A stretch of DNA of 64,000 bases from Pseudomonas sp. CCI4.2 (GTDB taxonomy: Bacteria; Pseudomonadota; Gammaproteobacteria; Pseudomonadales; Pseudomonadaceae), in NCBI RefSeq assembly GCF_034350045.1, contig NZ_CP133781.1, positions 4,574,501 through 4,638,500 of the forward strand, given 5' to 3'. Positions 7,657 through 15,230 of the stretch are shown here, in pieces. The notes beneath the pieces were generated by a model that searched no databases, had not been told where the DNA came from, and saw nothing but the letters and a program-made list of their open reading frames with translations. A program made the position numbers and the translations under genes. Positions within the stretch are counted from its first letter, which is position 1, and each line of letters opens with the position of its first letter.

Positions 7657-7767
7657 TTTATTTTATCGTTGAGGGTCGCAGCGGCTAATGTGCCTATGGT
7701 GACCTCCAGGCCAAGGACGTCACTGCCCCGGAGGCTGCTAAAAAATTTAAAACTCCAAAAAACGAAA

Positions 7768-7788
7768 AACCCCGCAAAGGGCGGGGTT
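7768..7788 (-). terminator. Intrinsic terminator downstream of the decayed toxin gene
   Basis: The stem AACCCCGC / GCGGGGTT with a 5-nt loop is followed on the minus strand by TTTCGTTTTTT. It lies 18 bp past the original stop of the toxin relic and is probably the old terminator of the toxin-antitoxin operon. Confidence 0.75.
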
Positions 7789-7805
7789 CATCTTACGAAA
7801 CACGA

Positions 7806-7968
7806 TTAGACGTTTTGCACGGGACCAGGTATTGGGCAACCAAAGCATCAACTGTTAATAGCGTAATACCCTCGAAGGTGGCTTGGGCCACGAGAATGCG
7901 ATCAACGGGTCCTTATGGATCAAAGGCAGACTGTCGATGGCGACAGCGTGCTCACTGCCAATGGGTCG
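7806..7968 (-). pseudogene. VapC-like PIN-domain toxin, 3' relic with two frameshifts
   Basis: Only the last third of a PIN-domain toxin of the Phd/VapC type is left. The recognisable remains are PIGSEHAVAIDSLPLIHKDP, then after a one-base loss near 7904 DRILVAQATFEGITLLTVDALVAQY, and after a second one-base loss near 7828 the expected ending PGPVQNV followed by the old TAA (7806-7808). The N-terminal part, including the first catalytic Asp of a PIN domain, is missing. The relic is joined directly to the end of the antitoxin remnant, so a deletion removed the start of the toxin. The gene is dead; assignment rests on the recalled family C-terminus. Confidence 0.75.
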
Positions 7969-8130
7969 AAACATGTACTCAATTTCCTCGCTACCCATCT
8001 GGTCAAAATCATCGGGAACGACGATTTGACCTACCATAAAGCCCATGCGTTTCACTTGGCTCGGCTCGGGGGACGCCAATGACATCAACTTAACCAGCGG
8101 CTGCCTGCTTTCGCAATGATGAAAGGCTTC

Positions 8131-8141
8131 CCTCTAACGGC
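8131..8141. repeat. Target-site duplication of the IS element, left copy
   Basis: CCTCTAACGGC is an 11-bp direct repeat identical to 9565-9575. It is antitoxin coding sequence duplicated on insertion. Confidence 0.9.
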
Positions 8142-9564
8142 CAGCCCTTTCAAGGTGTTTTCTTTTTGTGGGCCTTGAGTACGCGATCCGTCGATACATG
8201 AGCGTTCGCAGCTCTGCCCTCCAGCCACTCCTTAGGTTTGGCTTTCTTCAGTCCGCGTTTGCTCTTGGCAACCTGCCTGGGCTTGATATTCCTGGCCAGC
8301 GCCATCAGGCGCTGTGCCAAGGTTTCCGAGCTCTTTTGAGATGATAGGTAGTCCGACGGCAGTGCGATCTGCATGCCCTGATAACCGCTGCGCACTTGCA
8401 CTGCCAAATGGAACGTCGAGGCCTCCCATCCTTCGGGCTGCGTCTCGCGGTGAGCCTGTTCCACGCTACGTTTCACAACCGCCAACACGTTGTAGGCCAA
8501 GATCGCCGAAGCAAAACCCAGCAACGCCGCTCGGGGAGAACCGAGGCTTTCGATTTCACTGTCCAGCACCGATTCAAGGCGCTGAAACATCCCTTCTATG
8601 CTCCAGCGACGCCGGTATAAATCGGCGATCTGCTCGGCGCTGATGGACTCGGGCAAGTTGCTCCAAAACCACATCACAGAGTCGCCGGAGTCAGTAGATG
8701 TTTGCAGGGTCAGTTCAATTCGGCGCCAGCAGTGCCCGCCCTTGAGTTCGATCATTTGCTCACGCACTGTTCCGGTTTTGACGGGCACCGGTTCTTGCCA
8801 TTCGCCTTCCTGAATCAGTCGGGGATGTTTACTTGGCTGGCGAATAATGAAAGAAGCCCCGACTTCCTCGCAGGCCTGCATCACGGGCAGCGTGCAATAC
8901 AGTCGATCGGCCATCCACAACTGCCCTTCATGGGCGCTAGCCAGCAGCGGCAGCACGCCGACCCGTTCGCTGGCGTAGGCGTCCTCGCAAGGCTGCAAAT
9001 CGACCACCTGATCGAGGTCGGGATTGTAGACTACGACTGAAAATCCTGGTCGAGCCGCGCCCCGTTCACGACGCAAAGCCCCCAAGCGTTTTTCGGTAGA
9101 AGGCAGGTGGTTGCCGTCAACGACGCGCAGTTGCCAGCCGGGCAAAATACTCGAATAACCCAGCTCTTTTATCGTCGGAGCCAAGCGCTCTGCACTGCCA
9201 GTGACCAAGGCTCGCAGCAGCGCGGGCTCCGTACGACTGACCTTGTCATAGAGCGCTGCCAAGGTAACCAGTAGCGTTTCCATCTGCCGCGCAGCGGCAT
9301 GCAAAGACGGTCGTAAGCCCAATGAAACAAGGGACATCAGCTCAACGAGGGTTGAAAACAAAAGCTCCCGCGGGTACTGGCGCTGACGATGTTCTTCGAA
9401 GATCTGATCAATCCACTCAGCAGAAATGGCGTGCTCCAATACCAGATTGGCCATAACACTCGCCGGTGCCTGTTTTTCAAACCGCGCTAGAACTTCTGCC
9501 CACATCGTCTTAGTCACCCTGACTGGAATTTTGGGGGATTTTAGCAAAGACCTTGAACGGGATG
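8142..9564 (-). mobile_element. Complete IS4-family insertion sequence, 1423 bp
   Basis: The element is bounded by imperfect inverted repeats: CAGCCCTTTCAAGGT at the left end and CATCCCGTTCAAGGT read inward from the right end, 13 of 15 matching and matching on for TTT a base later. It is flanked by a perfect 11-bp target duplication. It carries one transposase gene, whose stop codon lies inside the left repeat. The unaltered duplication and intact transposase suggest a recent and perhaps still mobile insertion. The exact IS name cannot be given without a database. Confidence 0.9.
8150..9547 (-). CDS. IS4-family transposase
   Basis: A 465-residue DDE transposase. Landmarks are the first catalytic Asp region LRVVDGNHLPST, the second Asp region LWMADRLYC and the Y-R-E signature YRRRWSIEGMFQ, which carries the catalytic Glu. 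The usual Lys of the YREK signature is not evident at the expected place. The Lys/Arg-rich C-terminus (residues about 425-465) is typical of DNA-binding tails. It is full length with no visible stops, so the element may be active. It inserted into a Phd-type antitoxin gene. Confidence 0.93.
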   Translation of the reverse strand: MLKSPKIPVRVTKTMWAEVLARFEKQAPASVMANLVLEHAISAEWIDQIFEEHRQRQYPRELLFSTLVELMSLVSLGLRPSLHAAARQMETLLVTLAALYDKVSRTEPALLRALVTGSAERLAPTIKELGYSSILPGWQLRVVDGNHLPSTEKRLGALRRERGAARPGFSVVVYNPDLDQVVDLQPCEDAYASERVGVLPLLASAHEGQLWMADRLYCTLPVMQACEEVGASFIIRQPSKHPRLIQEGEWQEPVPVKTGTVREQMIELKGGHCWRRIELTLQTSTDSGDSVMWFWSNLPESISAEQIADLYRRRWSIEGMFQRLESVLDSEIESLGSPRAALLGFASAILAYNVLAVVKRSVEQAHRETQPEGWEASTFHLAVQVRSGYQGMQIALPSDYLSSQKSSETLAQRLMALARNIKPRQVAKSKRGLKKAKPKEWLEGRAANAHVSTDRVLKAHKKKTP

Positions 9565-9575
9565 CCTCTAACGGC
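9565..9575. repeat. Target-site duplication of the IS element, right copy
   Basis: CCTCTAACGGC, identical to 8131-8141. It is the in-frame continuation of the antitoxin 5' part. Confidence 0.9.
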
Positions 9576-9653
9576 GAGATCTATCAATCTCGATAGATGG
9601 GTCTTGGCCTCGTGAATATTGATGGTGAGCATGATCAAGCCCCCATTGAACTA

Positions 9654-9706
9654 TGTTTGAGAACGCCTCGGTCAAGTTTGGCGGCGGCAATCGTTAAGGC
9701 CTGATC
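9654..9706 (+). pseudogene. 53-bp relic of a ybiT-like ABC-F gene
   Basis: This stretch matches 22161-22213 of the intact ybiT gene at about 47 of 53 positions. It would encode FENASVKFGGGNR, then a TAA where ybiT has Tyr, then GLIR. The flanks show no further similarity by eye. It is probably the scar of a duplication or of recombination in this accessory region, and too short to have function. The bases from 9707 to 9798 hold nothing I can recognise. Confidence 0.6.
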
Positions 9707-9798
9707 CGATTCTGTTGCGCTCTTTAATAGTGTCGCCACCGCGTCAAGGGTTATTCCAACGTTTGACCCGCCTTTTGCGGTAATTTTCCAAGTATTGC

Positions 9799-11139
9799 CT
9801 AGCCTGTATATTTTTCTGATTTAGACAGGAAAGTGATCTGTACTCGCAACCCCGAACCATTTGATGTAGCGTCAAGTCCTACTTGGGCTCCATGCTTTTC
9901 CGCAATTGTTTTGACAATTGAAAGCCCGAGCCCACTGCCAGTGCCGATTTGATTGTTGCCTCGATAGAATCGCTCAAGCACCCGCTCACGCTCCGCTGCA
10001 TTTATTCCTGGCCCGTTGTCGCAAACCTCAAGCACGATTCCTTGGTCAGTGTTACGCACTGCCAAGTCAATTTTTGTATGAGCACCCGCGTAACGAATGG
10101 CGTTATCTACCAGGTTATTGAGCAAGATACGTAGCGTTTCGGGATCTCCCAAAATGCATAATGCCGCATGCTCGACCAGCCCGAGATCGATCCCTGAGGC
10201 TTCGGCCCTGCGAACCTGATCACTGATCACTGACTTGCATAGAGCGGATAAGTCGACCCTCTGAATGACCGGCGATTGAGCATCAGGCTCCAAACGAGCC
10301 AAGGTCAACAATTGTTGTGTCAGGTGAGTAAGACGCGTGACGCCAGCCTGTACCTGCGACAACAATATCTGACGGTCTTCATCGAAAGTGGCCCGCTGTG
10401 CCAACTCCACTTGAATACTGAGCGCTGCTACTGGGGTACGTAACTCGTGCGCCGCATCAGCGATGAAGTGCTTTTGCATAGTGAAGGCATCTGCCAGGCG
10501 CTCTAGCAAATCGTTGAGCGCATCGACCAAAGGTTTAACTTCGCCAGGCAGCGCTTTCGAAGCGATAGGCTGCAGGCTGTTCACGTTGCGCTCCGATAGT
10601 TCTATCGCCACTGTTCGCAGTGGCTTTAGCCCGTAGCTGATACCAAACCACAGGAACAGGGCTAGGAAGGGAATCAGTGAAACCAATGGCCACAGTAGGT
10701 GCACGGCTAACCCGGCGAGTTCTTCCCAGCGTTTATTTTGCGCTTGAGCTACCCGGATAAACTTATCGCCGCGCTGGCTCACGAACGCATGCCAGGTTTG
10801 ATCTCCGACCTGAACATCGTTCAGTCCAGTTTGTTGTGGTGGCGGCAGCGTGAGTGCGGAGTCGGTCGTAAAACTCAAAACTCCTGCGTTCCAAACCTGA
10901 AGCAACACTTCGTCAGCATTATCATCACTGAATGGACTGTTTTTTTTGCCCGTATCCGTCAGGACAACACGCTCACCAGAATCCACATTGATGTGTTCTG
11001 CGAGGTAACGCATTTGGTCGTTGAGCAAATCATCCAGTTCAAGCACAGCCCCCCAATAGGTACCGATACTTGCCAGCAGCCCAGCCAGAAAAGTGGCTGG
11101 CAGTAGCCATAACAACAGGCGCCGTCGGAGTGAACTCAT
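9799..11139 (-). CDS. Sensor histidine kinase (PmrB/QseC-like)
   Basis: A 446-residue inner-membrane kinase. TM1 is about 8-28, a periplasmic sensor region runs to about residue 143, and TM2 is about 148-170. A HAMP-like linker follows, then the dimerisation/phosphoacceptor motif ADAAHELRTPVAAL with His231. The ATPase domain has the N-box NNLVDNAIRY, G1 DNGPGI and G2 GSGLGLSIV. The sensor region has an acidic patch (SDDNADE) but no obvious ExxE iron motif as in PmrB. It overlaps the regulator gene by 4 bp (ATGA). The signal is unknown; cationic peptides, metals or pH are possible from the family. Confidence 0.93.
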   Translation of the reverse strand: MSSLRRRLLLWLLPATFLAGLLASIGTYWGAVLELDDLLNDQMRYLAEHINVDSGERVVLTDTGKKNSPFSDDNADEVLLQVWNAGVLSFTTDSALTLPPPQQTGLNDVQVGDQTWHAFVSQRGDKFIRVAQAQNKRWEELAGLAVHLLWPLVSLIPFLALFLWFGISYGLKPLRTVAIELSERNVNSLQPIASKALPGEVKPLVDALNDLLERLADAFTMQKHFIADAAHELRTPVAALSIQVELAQRATFDEDRQILLSQVQAGVTRLTHLTQQLLTLARLEPDAQSPVIQRVDLSALCKSVISDQVRRAEASGIDLGLVEHAALCILGDPETLRILLNNLVDNAIRYAGAHTKIDLAVRNTDQGIVLEVCDNGPGINAAERERVLERFYRGNNQIGTGSGLGLSIVKTIAEKHGAQVGLDATSNGSGLRVQITFLSKSEKYTG

Positions 11140-11798
11140 GCATCCGCTCCAATGTGATAACCGACCCCTCGAACAGTACGGATCACCCGCGCCCCAAGCT
11201 TTTTACGAAGATTATGAATGTGAACTTCCACCGCATTACTGCCCACTTCATCTCCCCAACCGTATAGGCGGTCCTCTAGCTGCTCGCGGGAGATTACCGC
11301 ATCAGACTCTTTCATCAGCTCGTGCAGTAACGCATATTCTTTGGCCGATAGACTAACGGGTTGATCGCGAAGCCATAGAAGATGCCGCACCGGATCAAGG
11401 CGCAACGGGCCTCCTCGAAGCTCGGTCTGCACGCGCCCGGACTGACGGCGGCTGACGGCGCGGATGCGTGCAACCAGCTCTTCGAGGGCAAACGGTTTAA
11501 CCAGGTAATCATCAGCACCGTGATCAAGGCCAGCAACCCGATCTGGCAGCGAGTCGCGGGCGGTGATTATGATTACCGGTAAGGTCTCGTCGTGTTGACG
11601 CAGAATCTTGAGCACCTCCATGCCATCTTGGCGCGGAAGTCCCAGGTCGAGTAGCAGCAACGCATAGGGAGTGGTTTCCAAAGCAAGGACGGCGGCCCTG
11701 CCGTCAGTCACCCAATCCACCGTGTTCCCTTCCTGGCGCAAGCCTTTTTGCAGGCCGCTGCCGATCATCAGGTCGTCTTCTGCCAGTAATATTCGCAT
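11136..11798 (-). CDS. OmpR-family response regulator (PmrA/QseB-like)
   Basis: A 220-residue regulator. The receiver domain has the acidic pocket EDD at 7-9, phosphoacceptor Asp51 in LLLLDLGLPRQDG, a Thr/Ser switch in ITARDS and Lys in LVKPF. The winged-helix C-terminus includes NAVEVHIHNLRKKLG and RTVRGVGYHI. The sequence start MRILLAEDDLMIGSGL places it with QseB/PmrA. A GAGGAGAGGG ribosome-binding site precedes the ATG. A PmrA-type direct repeat at 12018-12034 in the divergent intergenic region makes the neighbouring phosphatase/efflux operon its likely target. Confidence 0.94.
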   Translation of the reverse strand: MRILLAEDDLMIGSGLQKGLRQEGNTVDWVTDGRAAVLALETTPYALLLLDLGLPRQDGMEVLKILRQHDETLPVIIITARDSLPDRVAGLDHGADDYLVKPFALEELVARIRAVSRRQSGRVQTELRGGPLRLDPVRHLLWLRDQPVSLSAKEYALLHELMKESDAVISREQLEDRLYGWGDEVGSNAVEVHIHNLRKKLGARVIRTVRGVGYHIGADA

Positions 11799-12112
11799 CG
11801 CCTGATCCCTCTCCTCACATCAGTCAGCGCTTCGCTGGAGTGACGCACAGTGTGCCGAATTCTCGCCTACGCGCCTATGCAGTCCAGCCATAGTCATTCT
11901 ATTCCCGCTCGACCTCTCAGCATTCTGAACTCAGCCCAGCGACCTGAGCCCCAAGATCAACGCTGCGTAGCAATAGTCTCTCGGGCCTGCAAGGACGATA
12001 AGACTGCCATCGTCAGCCTTAAGGCGGACTTAAGGAAGCAACCACTATGGTGCCTGTCACTCGCACCGTGATCACAACGCGGTGCCTCCCCGTCACCTTA
12101 CGAGGTCTCCTC
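11799..12112. other. Divergent intergenic region between the two-component genes and the bcrC-like operon
   Basis: The region has no credible gene. It should hold two divergent promoters. The notable content is the CTTAAG direct repeat at 12018-12034. A TATGGT 11 bp after the second hexamer could be a -10 element for the plus-strand operon. If so, transcription would begin near 12058, which argues against the in-frame ATG at 12047 as a start codon. Confidence 0.6.
12018..12034 (+). promoter_or_regulatory. PmrA/QseB-type box (CTTAAG-N5-CTTAAG)
   Basis: Two perfect CTTAAG hexamers are separated by 5 bp (GCGGA). This is the direct-repeat architecture described for PmrA and relatives (YTTAAK-N5-YTTAAK). 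It sits 79 bp upstream of the GTG start of the phosphatase gene and directly beside the PmrA/QseB-like regulator gene. Confidence 0.75.
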
Positions 12113-12709
12113 GTGGAAGAACTCAATCGCACTCTGTTCCTGGCGATCAACGCCAGCGTGCACTCCCCGGTGGAAATGCAGCTATTTGCGACTTTCCTGG
12201 CCCAGTGGCTCATCACCGGCGTACCGCTATTGCTGGTAGGAATGTGGCTGCGAGGCAAGCGCCAGTACCGAGCTGCTGCGGTAACCGCCACGCTGAGCAT
12301 CGTGTTCGCGCTTGGGTGCAATCTGCTGATCAGCAGCCTTTGGTTCCATCCTCGTCCCTTCATGCTGGGGCTAGGACAAAACTTCCTCGAACACGCTCCT
12401 GAGTCCTCTTTTCCCAGCGATCACGCCACTGTGATATTCACGCTGGCCTTGGCTCTGATGCTGGCATCGCAACGCAAGCTTGGCGTGCTGATTTTGCTGC
12501 TGGGCATGTTGGTCAGCTGGGCCCGTGTCTATTTAGGCGTGCATTTTCCACTCGATATTGCCGGGTCGTTGCTGGTCTCGCTGGTAAGCGCCTGGTTAGT
12601 ACCGCGGGTGATGAGTTGGCGGCATCTTGGCGAGCGTCTGCTCGACGTCCTTGAGCACCTATATCAACGGGTTTTTCCACCAGCCTCCCGGCGCGACACT
12701 CACCAGTAG
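12113..12709 (+). CDS. Undecaprenyl-diphosphatase, PAP2 family (BcrC/YbjG type)
   Basis: A predicted inner-membrane PAP2 phosphatase that removes a phosphate from undecaprenyl-PP on the periplasmic face and so recycles the lipid carrier. Starting at GTG 12113, which has GAGGT 6 nt upstream and gives the family N-terminus VEELNRTLFLAINA, it has 198 residues. The frame is open to ATG 12047, but that codon is close to the presumed promoter. PAP2 motifs are HPRPF (about 77-81), SFPSDHAT (about 98-105) and RVYLGVHFPLDI (about 137-148). The HPRPFM..GL..N and HAP.SSFPSDHAT blocks resemble E. coli YbjG. It is the first gene of the operon with the RND pump. Confidence 0.88.
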   Translation: MEELNRTLFLAINASVHSPVEMQLFATFLAQWLITGVPLLLVGMWLRGKRQYRAAAVTATLSIVFALGCNLLISSLWFHPRPFMLGLGQNFLEHAPESSFPSDHATVIFTLALALMLASQRKLGVLILLLGMLVSWARVYLGVHFPLDIAGSLLVSLVSAWLVPRVMSWRHLGERLLDVLEHLYQRVFPPASRRDTHQ

Positions 12710-12720
12710 GGAGAGAGGCA

Positions 12721-14148
12721 ATGCCCTATTCGCGAAGCGCTGCGCGCGCCGACACTTTGCTCTCAAAGAAAATGCAAATGCATAAACATTGTTTTATCGC
12801 GGTGTTAACCCTCCTCACCGGCTGTGCGCGTTATCAACCGCATCCATTGGCACCTCAAAAAATGATGGCGGCCTATGAAGAGCGCTCTCTGACTAACCCA
12901 GAGCTTCAGCGCTTCATAACAGCGCGCCTTCCCAAAATCACTAGCGCCTGGGATCTGAGCAAGTTAACTCTGGCAGCCTACTATTACAGCCCTGAGCTGG
13001 ACGCGGTGCGCGCCAGGTTTGCTAGCGGTGAGGCGGCAACAGAGACGGCTAATCAACGACCCAATCCGTCCTTGTCGTTGCCACTGCAGTACACCGATCA
13101 GCCGATAAAACCGTGGACTTACGGATTGGCCGTCGACATCCCGATTGAGACTGCCGGCAAACGTGGGTATCGCGTAGCGCAAGCGCTACAACTGTCAGAC
13201 GCTGCTCGTCTGAATATCGGCCAAACCACCTGGCAAATCAGGAGTCGTCTTCACATCGCGTTGCTCGATCTTTACGCTGCCGGCCGGCACCACGCGATTA
13301 TCGGGCGTCAGGTCAACATCCAGCAGAACATAGTGAGCATGCTGGAGAAGCAGCGTTCATTGGGGGAGGCCTCGACGTTCGAGTTGAGCCAGGAGCAGAT
13401 CATTCTGCAGAACGATCGTCGCGACTTGGCGAGTGACGAAAAGCTGATGTTAGAAGCCAAAGCACTGATTGCTCAAACTATTGGGATTCCTGTCAGGGCG
13501 CTTGAACCCATCAAGATGGACCTTAATGAATTCGAGAGCCTGACTCCAGAAATCCCGGGTAGGATCGCCCGCCGCCAAACCGTTCTGAACCGCACTGACA
13601 TTCAGGGTGCCTTGGCCGAGTACGAAGCGAGCCAAGCCGCTCTGCAACTGGAGGTTGCACGGCAATATCCAAACCTGTCACTCGGCCTCGGCTACTCGTT
13701 CGACCAAGGCGTGAACAAGTACAGCATTACACCGGCAGGTATCACGCTCCCCCTATTGAACCGCAATGAAGGGCCTATCGCTGAGGCCGAAGCTCACCGC
13801 AAGGAAGCCGCCATTCACGTTGAAGCACTTCAAAACCAAGCAATCAATCAGACCGACAGCGCTCTACAGCATTATCGTCTGGCCACGCAAGGCTTGGCGC
13901 TCGTTGATACCCAAGAGACGACTCGAACAGCCGTATTTAAAGCGGACCAACATTCCTTTGATTTAGGCGCGATAGACCGACTGGCGCTATCGCGATCACG
14001 CCGTGCAGTGAATGTTGATGCAATGACCCACGTGGATGCAGTGGTTCAAGTCCAGCAAGCCATCAGCCAACTTGAAAATGCCATCCAGCAACCGCTCGAT
14101 GGAATCCCACTGCACGCCCAGTCAACCGAGGCTGTCATTCGAAAATGA
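12721..14148 (+). CDS. TolC-family outer-membrane factor of a heavy-metal-type RND system (CzcC-like)
   Basis: A 475-residue outer-membrane channel protein. A lipobox LLTGC suggests a lipid-anchored N-terminus. The best signal peptide begins at MHKHCF (about residue 20), whereas the ATG at 12721 has the better ribosome-binding site (GGGAGAGAGG), so the start is uncertain. The repeated structure of two TolC-like halves is visible (NPSLSLPLQY and YPNLSLGLGYSFDQG). It lies 11 bp after the phosphatase gene and overlaps the adaptor gene by 4 bp. It probably forms the exit duct for the adaptor and pump downstream. Confidence 0.87.
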   Translation: MPYSRSAARADTLLSKKMQMHKHCFIAVLTLLTGCARYQPHPLAPQKMMAAYEERSLTNPELQRFITARLPKITSAWDLSKLTLAAYYYSPELDAVRARFASGEAATETANQRPNPSLSLPLQYTDQPIKPWTYGLAVDIPIETAGKRGYRVAQALQLSDAARLNIGQTTWQIRSRLHIALLDLYAAGRHHAIIGRQVNIQQNIVSMLEKQRSLGEASTFELSQEQIILQNDRRDLASDEKLMLEAKALIAQTIGIPVRALEPIKMDLNEFESLTPEIPGRIARRQTVLNRTDIQGALAEYEASQAALQLEVARQYPNLSLGLGYSFDQGVNKYSITPAGITLPLLNRNEGPIAEAEAHRKEAAIHVEALQNQAINQTDSALQHYRLATQGLALVDTQETTRTAVFKADQHSFDLGAIDRLALSRSRRAVNVDAMTHVDAVVQVQQAISQLENAIQQPLDGIPLHAQSTEAVIRK

Positions 14149-15209
14149 ACACACCCTTTCGTAGCAAAACCTCACGAATCACCCTGGCGGTGATAGCCGT
14201 AGTCGGCTTAGGCGCTTTAGGTTTTTTCTCTTATCAAGCCATGCCCGTCACGCCAGCCACTCCGGTCGCACCCCTTCCATCTAGGGTCACTACCGAAGGA
14301 GGTTTAACTATCGTCACGCTGGACGAAGCGACCCAGACAATCAGTGGCATCCAGAGTGAGCCGATCACTGCGTCCAAGCATCAAGTGGAACGTCTTACTT
14401 ACGGGAGTGTGCTTGGTGTGCAAGGGCTCAATGATCTAAACACTCGTTACTCAATCGCTCAAGCAGACTCAGCAACAGCACACTCTGCCGCTACGGCTTC
14501 TGGTCAGGAATACGAGCGCAACGCCTCACTGTACAAAGCGAACCAGAGCGTGTCCTTGAAAGTGCTGCAAGCCTCGCAAGTCACATGGAGTGCAGATAAG
14601 GCAAAGTTACAGGCTGCTGATGCCAGCATACGGTCGTTACACAACAACGCGCGCCAACAATTTGGTGCGCCCTTGGCAAACATGATCGGAGCGCAGGACG
14701 CCCCTCAACTGCAAAAGTTGTTGAGCCGCGAGGACATGCTTTTGCGCATTGTTCTTCCCCTCGGGGTTGATTTAGTCGCTCCTGAACTGATCTCAGTTGA
14801 GTCCAGCGAGCATCGGGAAACGGCTCAGCTCATTTCAGTCTCGCCTCAAGTCGACCCTTCGACTGAAGGCCGTGCATACCTTTACCGAGCGGCGGCAACG
14901 CTTCCAGTCGGTAGCAAAGTGGTTGCCTATCTGCCATTACCCACACCCCCCAGCACCAGTCTCGTCATACCTGAGGCCGCGATCCTATGGTTTGGTGGAC
15001 AGCCGTGGGCGTATGTGCAAATTGCTAAAGACCGCTTTACCCGAAGACCTGTCGCAGAGCAAACCCCCTACAACAATGGATACCTGGTCAGCACCGGGTT
15101 TGAGTCCGGTGATCGGGTCGTGGTGCAGGGTGCGCAACTGCTGTTATCCGAAGAACAGCGTCCACCCATCACAGCATCGGCCTGCAAAGACCCCGAATGT
15201 GACGACTAA
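14145..15209 (+). CDS. RND periplasmic adaptor (CzcB-like), atypical
   Basis: A 354-residue membrane-fusion protein with one N-terminal hydrophobic segment (ITLAVIAVVGLGALGFFS). A helical-hairpin region with YERNASLYKANQSVSLKVLQAS and a C-terminal beta-domain (VPEAAILWFGGQPWAYVQ-like, here with VIPEAAILWFGGQPW) are visible. The usual barrel-sandwich (lipoyl-like) pattern of paired Gly-rich half-motifs is hard to find, so that domain looks reduced. The last residues carry a small Cys pair, CKDPECDD (Cys347 and Cys352), which could bind a metal. It overlaps the outer-membrane gene by ATGA and lies 21 bp before the pump gene. Confidence 0.8.
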   Translation: MNTPFRSKTSRITLAVIAVVGLGALGFFSYQAMPVTPATPVAPLPSRVTTEGGLTIVTLDEATQTISGIQSEPITASKHQVERLTYGSVLGVQGLNDLNTRYSIAQADSATAHSAATASGQEYERNASLYKANQSVSLKVLQASQVTWSADKAKLQAADASIRSLHNNARQQFGAPLANMIGAQDAPQLQKLLSREDMLLRIVLPLGVDLVAPELISVESSEHRETAQLISVSPQVDPSTEGRAYLYRAAATLPVGSKVVAYLPLPTPPSTSLVIPEAAILWFGGQPWAYVQIAKDRFTRRPVAEQTPYNNGYLVSTGFESGDRVVVQGAQLLLSEEQRPPITASACKDPECDD

Positions 15210-15230
15210 CCAGACGGCAGCGAATACATC

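Larger units (their letters stand above)
7969..9632 (-). pseudogene. Phd/YefM-family antitoxin gene split by an IS4-family element
   Basis: The 5' part (9565-9632) encodes MLTINIHEAKTHLSRLI followed by DLAVRG. The 3' part (7969-8141) continues in frame once the IS and one target copy are removed, with KPFIIAKAG, then a one-base loss near 8102, then PLVKLMSLASPEP and the typical antitoxin end MGFMVGQIVVPDDFDQMGSE. The N-terminal INIHEAKTHLSRL is the DNA-binding half of Phd antitoxins. The ATG has GGGGG upstream. Lesions are the IS, one frameshift and loss of the stop by fusion to the toxin relic. A complete antitoxin cannot be made. Confidence 0.8.

Noticed and set aside
7855..8088. A 77-codon minus-strand gene as an intact small protein
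   Set aside because: Its sequence is the joined antitoxin and toxin remnants, with frameshifts on both sides; it is better read as a pseudogene.
12047..12112. ATG 12047 as start of the BcrC-like gene
   Set aside because: It overlaps the likely -10 element and gives a 22-residue extension unlike the family; GTG 12113 has a proper GAGGT site.
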